DNA from: Micrococcales bacterium
GTDB lineage: Bacteria > Actinomycetota > Actinomycetes > Actinomycetales > Microbacteriaceae
Direction: 5' to 3'
DNA: 51,014 nt
NCBI GenBank assembly: GCA_024639965.1
Contig: JAHEGC010000007.1
Span: 1 to 51,014, forward strand
Part shown: piece after piece, positions 46,964 through 51,014 of the stretch
Layout: every line of letters begins with the position of its first letter
Numbering within the stretch: position 1 is the first letter of the stretch
The notes under the pieces: generated by a model
What the model saw: only the letters and a program-made list of their open reading frames with translations
What the model was told of the DNA's origin: nothing
Database searches by the model: none
Translations under genes and position numbers: made by a program

Positions 46964-47224
46964 ATGGAACCTGTCAGAACCTGCATCGGTTGTCGTCAAC
47001 GCGACGATCGGGGCTCTCTCCTGAGAGTTGTTCTCGACGGGAACACGGTGGTGGTCGATCCGACCGCAACTCGATCCGGTCGAGGCGCATGGGTCCACCC
47101 GACAACGGAGTGCGTCACCGACGCGATTCGAAAGGGTGGGTTCGCCCGGTCTTTTCGTCGCTCCGGCCCATTCGATGCAGCCGGGCTCACTGCCCACGTC
47201 ACCACGGAAAAGGTTGAAGGCTGA
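46964..47224 (+). CDS. ylxR: YlxR family nucleic-acid-binding protein
   Basis: An 86-residue DUF448 protein. It begins MEPVRTCIGCRQRDDRGSLLRVV, the family signature, with GRGAWVHPTTECV in the middle and a basic C-terminal part. Members bind RNA or DNA and are nearly always between nusA and infB, as here. The ATG overlaps TACAAT and lacks a clear Shine-Dalgarno, so translation may depend on the nusA transcript. Confidence 0.9.
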   Translation: MEPVRTCIGCRQRDDRGSLLRVVLDGNTVVVDPTATRSGRGAWVHPTTECVTDAIRKGGFARSFRRSGPFDAAGLTAHVTTEKVEG

Positions 47225-47234
47225 TGGACCACTA

Positions 47235-47252
47235 ATGAGCGGCTCGAAATGA
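47235..47252 (+). CDS. Five-codon leader ORF before infB (candidate)
   Basis: ATG AGC GGC TCG AAA TGA encodes MSGSK, 10 bases after the ylxR stop and 61 bases before the infB GTG. I recall similar short ATG-AGC frames upstream of infB in other actinobacteria but cannot verify this. It may be chance. Confidence 0.3.
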
Positions 47253-47313
47253 GTTCCGTAACGCAGTAGTGGCGTGCCCTGTTAACGGGGGGTGCGCCTC
47301 GGACAGGAGAATT

Positions 47314-49908
47314 GTGGCTGGAAAACCACGCGTGCACGAGATTGCCGCTGAATTCGGCATCGACAGCAAGAAGGTCATCGAGAAGCTCGGTACCCTCGGC
47401 GAGTTTGTCAAGTCGTCGTCGTCGACGATCGAACCCCCGGTGGCGCGCAAGCTTCGCGAGGCGTTCAAATCCGACGGTTTGACCCCGCAGGAGGCCGCGC
47501 CCGCCGCGGCGAAGCCGGCCGCCAAGCCTCGCGCCGCAGCGCAGGTCGATTTGCCGACGATTCCTTCCGAGGAAGAGGCCGCGAAGGCCGCCGAACAGGC
47601 CGCCAAGGCTCCTGCCGCTCCCGCGCCGACCGCTGACCCTGATGCTCCCGCTGCCGCACCGGCGATGCCGCGTCCCGGTGGAAACAACCCGTTCATGCCC
47701 GCACCGGTCGCTCCTCGTCCGCCGCGTGCCGGCAACAACCCCTTCACTCCGCGCCCCGGCGCGCCTCGACCCGGTTCGCCCGCGGCCGGCGGACCCGTTC
47801 GTCCCGGTGGTGCAGGTCGCCCCGGCTTCCAGCAGCGCAACGGCGCTCCCGCCCGTCCCGGTGGTGCACCCGGTGGTGGACCCGGCGGATTCCGACCCGG
47901 TGGTGCTCCCGCTGGTGGGCCGGCTCGTCCCGGCGGCGGCCCCGGCGGTCGCGGTCGCGGTGGTAACACCGCGGGCGCCTTCGGTCGCGGTGGCGGCAAG
48001 TCGAAGGCTCGCAAGTCGAAGCGCACGAAGCGTCAAGAATTCGAACTGCGCGAAGCTCCCAGCCTCGGCGGTGTCAAGGTCCCTCGTGGCGACGGTGGCA
48101 CGGTCATCCGTCTGCGACAGGGTGCATCGATTGCCGACTTCGCCGACAAGATTGAAACGATGTGGGGCATCCCGGTTCCCCCCGGAAACCTCGTGACCGT
48201 GCTCTTCCAGCTCGGTGAGATGGCGACGGCGACCGAGTCGCTCGACGCCGGCACCTTCGAAATCCTCGGTGAGGAACTCGGTTACAGCATCGAAATCGTC
48301 AGCCCCGAGGACGAGGACAAGGAAATCCTCGAGTCGTTCTCGATCGACCTCGACGAGGAGGACAACGAGGACGACCTCGTCATCCGCCCGCCCGTCGTCA
48401 CGGTCATGGGTCACGTTGACCACGGTAAGACTCGACTTCTCGATGCGATCCGTCGCGCCGACGTCGCCGCTGGCGAAGCCGGTGGAATCACCCAGGCGAT
48501 CGGTGCGTACCAGGTGTGGACCGAGCACGAGGGCATCGAACGTGCCATCACCTTCATCGACACCCCGGGTCACGAGGCGTTCACCGCCATGCGTGCTCGT
48601 GGTGCGCAGGTCACCGACATCGCGATCCTCGTGGTCGCGGCCGATGACGGCATCATGCCTCAGACGATCGAAGCACTCAACCACGCGCAAGCGGCGGGCG
48701 TGCCCATCGTTGTCGCGGTCAACAAGGTCGATAAAGAGGGCGCGAACCCCGCGAAGGTTCGCCAGCAGTTGACCGAGTACGGCCTGGTTGCCGAAGAGTA
48801 CGGCGGGAACACGATCTTCGTCGACGTTTCGGCGCTCAAGGGTGACGGAGTCCCCACGCTCCTCGACGCGGTGCTCCTCACCGCCGATGCCGGTCTCGAC
48901 CTCGTGGCGAACCCCAGCAAGGCGGCCCGCGGTATCGCGATCGAAGCGAAGCTCGACAAGGGGCGCGGTGCCGTTGCGACGGTGCTCATCCAGTCGGGAA
49001 CGCTTCGCGTCGGAGACGCGATCGTCGCCGGAACCGCCTACGGTCGCGTGCGCGCGATGGTCGACGAGCACGGCGAGAAGATCGACGAGGCCTACCCGTC
49101 GCGTCCGGTCCAGGTTCAGGGTCTCTCCAGCGTTCCGCGCGCGGGTGACTCGTTCATTGTCACCGACGACGACCGTACCGCCCGCCAGATCGCCGAGAAG
49201 CGTGAGGCCGCCGAGCGCAACGCGTTGCTCGCCAAGGCCCGCAAGCGCATCTCGCTCGAGGACTTCTCGAAGGCTCTCGAAGACGGCAAGGTGCAGTCGC
49301 TCAACCTCATCCTCAAGGGTGATGTGTCGGGAGCGGTCGAAGCGCTCGAAGAGTCGCTCCTCAAGATTGAGGTCGACGATTCGGTGCAGCTCCGCATCAT
49401 CCACCGCGGTGTCGGTGCGATCACCGAGAGCGACATCAACCTCGCCACCATCGACAACGCGATCGTCGTCGGATTCAACGTTCGCCCCGACACGAAGGCG
49501 CGCGAACGTGCGGCTCGCGAGGGTGTGGACGTGCGTTTCTACAACGTCATCTACAACGCGATCGACGAGATCGAGCAGTCCCTCAAGGGCATGCTCAAGC
49601 CGGAATACGAAGAGGTTCAAAGCGGTGTCGCCGAGATCCGCGAGGTGTTCCGTTCGAGCAAGTTCGGCAACATCGCCGGATGTATCGTTCGCTCGGGCAC
49701 CATCACCCGCAACGCGAAGGCCCGCGTCATCCGCGAAGGCATCGTCATCGCGGATGGTCTCGCCATCGAATCGCTCCGTCGCTTCAAGGACGACGCCACC
49801 GAGGTCAAGACCGACTTCGAGTGTGGAATCGGCCTCGGCAAGTACAACGACATCCAGATCGGCGATGAAATCGAGACGATCGAGATGAAGGAGAAGGAGC
49901 GCGTCTAA
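47314..49908 (+). CDS. infB: Translation initiation factor IF-2
   Basis: An 864-residue GTPase that places initiator tRNA on the 30S subunit. An N-terminal IF2_N domain ([19 protein letters not shown]) is followed by a long Ala/Pro then Gly/Pro/Arg-rich linker (about 70-245). The second IF2_N domain and the G domain follow: [39 protein letters not shown]. Domains II to IV complete it. The GTG at 47314 has AGGAGAATT upstream. rbfA overlaps its stop by one base. Confidence 0.97.
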   Translation: MAGKPRVHEIAAEFGIDSKKVIEKLGTLGEFVKSSSSTIEPPVARKLREAFKSDGLTPQEAAPAAAKPAAKPRAAAQVDLPTIPSEEEAAKAAEQAAKAPAAPAPTADPDAPAAAPAMPRPGGNNPFMPAPVAPRPPRAGNNPFTPRPGAPRPGSPAAGGPVRPGGAGRPGFQQRNGAPARPGGAPGGGPGGFRPGGAPAGGPARPGGGPGGRGRGGNTAGAFGRGGGKSKARKSKRTKRQEFELREAPSLGGVKVPRGDGGTVIRLRQGASIADFADKIETMWGIPVPPGNLVTVLFQLGEMATATESLDAGTFEILGEELGYSIEIVSPEDEDKEILESFSIDLDEEDNEDDLVIRPPVVTVMGHVDHGKTRLLDAIRRADVAAGEAGGITQAIGAYQVWTEHEGIERAITFIDTPGHEAFTAMRARGAQVTDIAILVVAADDGIMPQTIEALNHAQAAGVPIVVAVNKVDKEGANPAKVRQQLTEYGLVAEEYGGNTIFVDVSALKGDGVPTLLDAVLLTADAGLDLVANPSKAARGIAIEAKLDKGRGAVATVLIQSGTLRVGDAIVAGTAYGRVRAMVDEHGEKIDEAYPSRPVQVQGLSSVPRAGDSFIVTDDDRTARQIAEKREAAERNALLAKARKRISLEDFSKALEDGKVQSLNLILKGDVSGAVEALEESLLKIEVDDSVQLRIIHRGVGAITESDINLATIDNAIVVGFNVRPDTKARERAAREGVDVRFYNVIYNAIDEIEQSLKGMLKPEYEEVQSGVAEIREVFRSSKFGNIAGCIVRSGTITRNAKARVIREGIVIADGLAIESLRRFKDDATEVKTDFECGIGLGKYNDIQIGDEIETIEMKEKERV

Positions 49909-50345
49909 TGTCGGCTCCTGACCGCGCACGCAAGATGGCGGAACGAATCAAAGAGATCGTTGCCCGCCGTCTGGACAAGGGGATCCGTGACGAACGCCTC
50001 GGCTTCGTCACGATCACCGACGTCCGCGTGACAGGCGATTTGCAGCACGCGACCGTGTTTTTCACGGTGTACGGCTCCGACGAGGAACGCCAGAACTCGT
50101 GGGATGCACTCAAGTCGGCGACGGGCATGCTTCGCACCGAGGTCGGCCGTAACATCACCGCGCGCTTGACGCCGTCGCTCGAGTTCATTCTCGACGCCCT
50201 ACCCGAGACCTCCGCTCACATCGAGGACCTGCTCGTCAAGGCGCACGTTCACGACGTCGAGGTGTCCAAGGTAGCGGAGGGTGCAGAGTTCGCCGGCGAC
50301 GCCGACCCCTACGTGCATCCCCACGAGGATGACGACGAGAAATAG
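49908..50345 (+). CDS. rbfA: Ribosome-binding factor A
   Basis: A 145-residue KH-like factor for 16S rRNA 5'-end maturation and cold adaptation. Seen: RARKMAERIKEIVARRLDKG followed by IRDERLGFVTITDVRVTGDL, and LTPSLEFILDALPETSAHIEDLL. An acidic tail ends the protein (HPHEDDDEK). The ATG shares one base with the infB stop (TAATG). The next gene begins inside its last 17 bases. Confidence 0.95.
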   Translation: MSAPDRARKMAERIKEIVARRLDKGIRDERLGFVTITDVRVTGDLQHATVFFTVYGSDEERQNSWDALKSATGMLRTEVGRNITARLTPSLEFILDALPETSAHIEDLLVKAHVHDVEVSKVAEGAEFAGDADPYVHPHEDDDEK

Positions 50346-51014
50346 CGACCGCGAGCGTGCTCTCGTTCGCGAGGTCGCGCGCTGGTTTCGTCGCTCCCAG
50401 CGACCCCTGCCGTGGCGCGAACCCGGCACGAGCGCCTGGGGTGTGTTGCTCTCTGAGGTGATGGCTCAGCAGACACCCGTCGCCCGCGTCGCACCGCTCT
50501 GGCTCGAATGGATGGATCGGTGGCCGACGCCCCGCGATTTAGCCGAGGCATCGCCCGCCGATGTGGTTCGGGCGTGGGGCAGGCTCGGGTATCCGCGCCG
50601 CGCCCTCGCGCTGCACGCCGCCGCCAACCGAATCGCCCACGATTTCGGGGGTGAAGTGCCCAGCGATGTTGACGAGCTGGAATCTCTCCCCGGAGTCGGC
50701 TCCTACACGGCACGTGCGGTCGCCGCGTTCGCGTTCGGTCACCGCGTGCCCGTTGTGGACACGAACATTCGCCGAGTGCTCGCCCGTGCGGTTCTCGGCG
50801 TTGCCGAACCCGAGCCCCCACGCACCCGATTCGACCTCGAGTTGATGGAATCGATACTCCCCGAAAAGCCTGCCGAATCCGTCGCGGTCAACGCGGGGGC
50901 CATGGAACTCGGCGCGGTTTATTGCACGGCGCGAACGCCCGATTGCACCGCGTGCCCGATTGCCGCTCAGTGTGCGTGGGCGTTGACGGGCTTCCCTGAC
51001 AATGCGGGGCGAAC
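50329..51014 (+). CDS. mutY: A/G-specific adenine glycosylase, MutY-like (partial)
   Basis: The frame is open from the ATG at 50329 to the right edge (228 codons seen). It removes adenine opposite 8-oxoguanine. Seen: PLPWREPGTSAWGVLLSEVM followed by AQQTPVARV (catalytic Glu), the helix-hairpin-helix LPGVGSYTARAVAAFAFG, the catalytic Asp in VVDTNIRRVLAR, and the 4Fe-4S loop C-x6-C-x2-C-x5-C (YCTARTPDCTACPIAAQC). The C-terminal MutT-like domain, if any, lies outside. The start overlaps rbfA by 17 bases, suggesting coupling. Confidence 0.93.
   Translation, partial: MTTRNSDRERALVREVARWFRRSQRPLPWREPGTSAWGVLLSEVMAQQTPVARVAPLWLEWMDRWPTPRDLAEASPADVVRAWGRLGYPRRALALHAAANRIAHDFGGEVPSDVDELESLPGVGSYTARAVAAFAFGHRVPVVDTNIRRVLARAVLGVAEPEPPRTRFDLELMESILPEKPAESVAVNAGAMELGAVYCTARTPDCTACPIAAQCAWALTGFPDNAGR

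Noticed and set aside
47640-47960. Gly/Pro/Arg-rich segment of infB as a separate repeat or mobile feature
   Set aside because: It is the normal variable linker of actinobacterial IF-2, in frame with both flanking domains.
1-51014. tRNA, rRNA, tmRNA or 4.5S RNA genes
   Set aside because: No gap contained a T-loop-like sequence or cloverleaf by eye; gaps are short and accounted for. A tRNAscan or Infernal run would be decisive.

Overview
The window is a 51 kb piece of high-GC, gene-dense chromosome from an actinobacterium. I infer Micrococcales, perhaps Microbacteriaceae, from protein character, frequent GTG starts, 1-4 base gene overlaps and gene order. The order smc-ftsY-ffh-rpsP-khpA-rimM-trmD-rplS-lepB-rnhB-DUF2469-yraN-comM-dprA-xerC-M23-rpsB-tsf-pyrH-frr-cdsA and later dxr-rip-ispG-proS-nusA-ylxR-infB-rbfA follows, from memory, the Mycobacterium tuberculosis block from about Rv2922c down to Rv2838c. 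There is no plasmid, phage, insertion sequence, CRISPR array, rRNA or tRNA in the window.

Layout. 1-9.5 kb: protein targeting (FtsY, Ffh, signal peptidase LepB), the rpsP-khpA-rimM-trmD operon, methionine aminopeptidase, L19, RNase HII. 9.6-16.8 kb: YraN, ComM and DprA, a metallophosphoesterase, an MMPL exporter and XerC. 16.8-22.4 kb: an M23-like exported protein divergent from rpsB-tsf, then pyrH, a DMT transporter, frr and cdsA. 22.4-28.5 kb: poorly characterised envelope and cell-shape genes (two DivIVA-like proteins, a lysozyme-fold protein, a small zinc protein, a hydrolase, an AI-2E family permease, an unrecognised membrane protein). 28.5-37.5 kb: alpha-glucan cluster glgB-glgE facing away from glgP, with glgX. 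37.5-45.8 kb: cysteine desulfurase and MnmA (tRNA thiolation), Dxr and IspG (isoprenoid precursors) around a site-2 protease, and ProS. 45.9-51 kb: nusA-ylxR-infB-rbfA and the start of a mutY-like gene that runs off the window.

How the genes work together. Most of the window is housekeeping for translation, secretion and membrane synthesis. The accessory module is glucan metabolism: GlgE extends glucan from maltose-1-phosphate, GlgB branches it, GlgX debranches it and GlgP releases glucose-1-phosphate. A LacI-type operator-like palindrome lies between glgE and glgP.

Most unusual signals. (1) The intergenic gaps at 38.7 and 43.9 kb hold two copies of one dispersed element of about 100 bp: three CTGCAG-centred boxes at identical 31 and 54 bp spacing, able to fold into long hairpins, each copy flanked by a G/C-rich tract. 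I know of no description of it. (2) About eleven genes have a -10-like hexamer ending 6-7 bases before the start codon, which suggests leaderless transcripts. (3) Five convergent gene pairs end within -4 to +3 bases of each other, leaving no room for terminators. No new defence or biosynthetic system was found.
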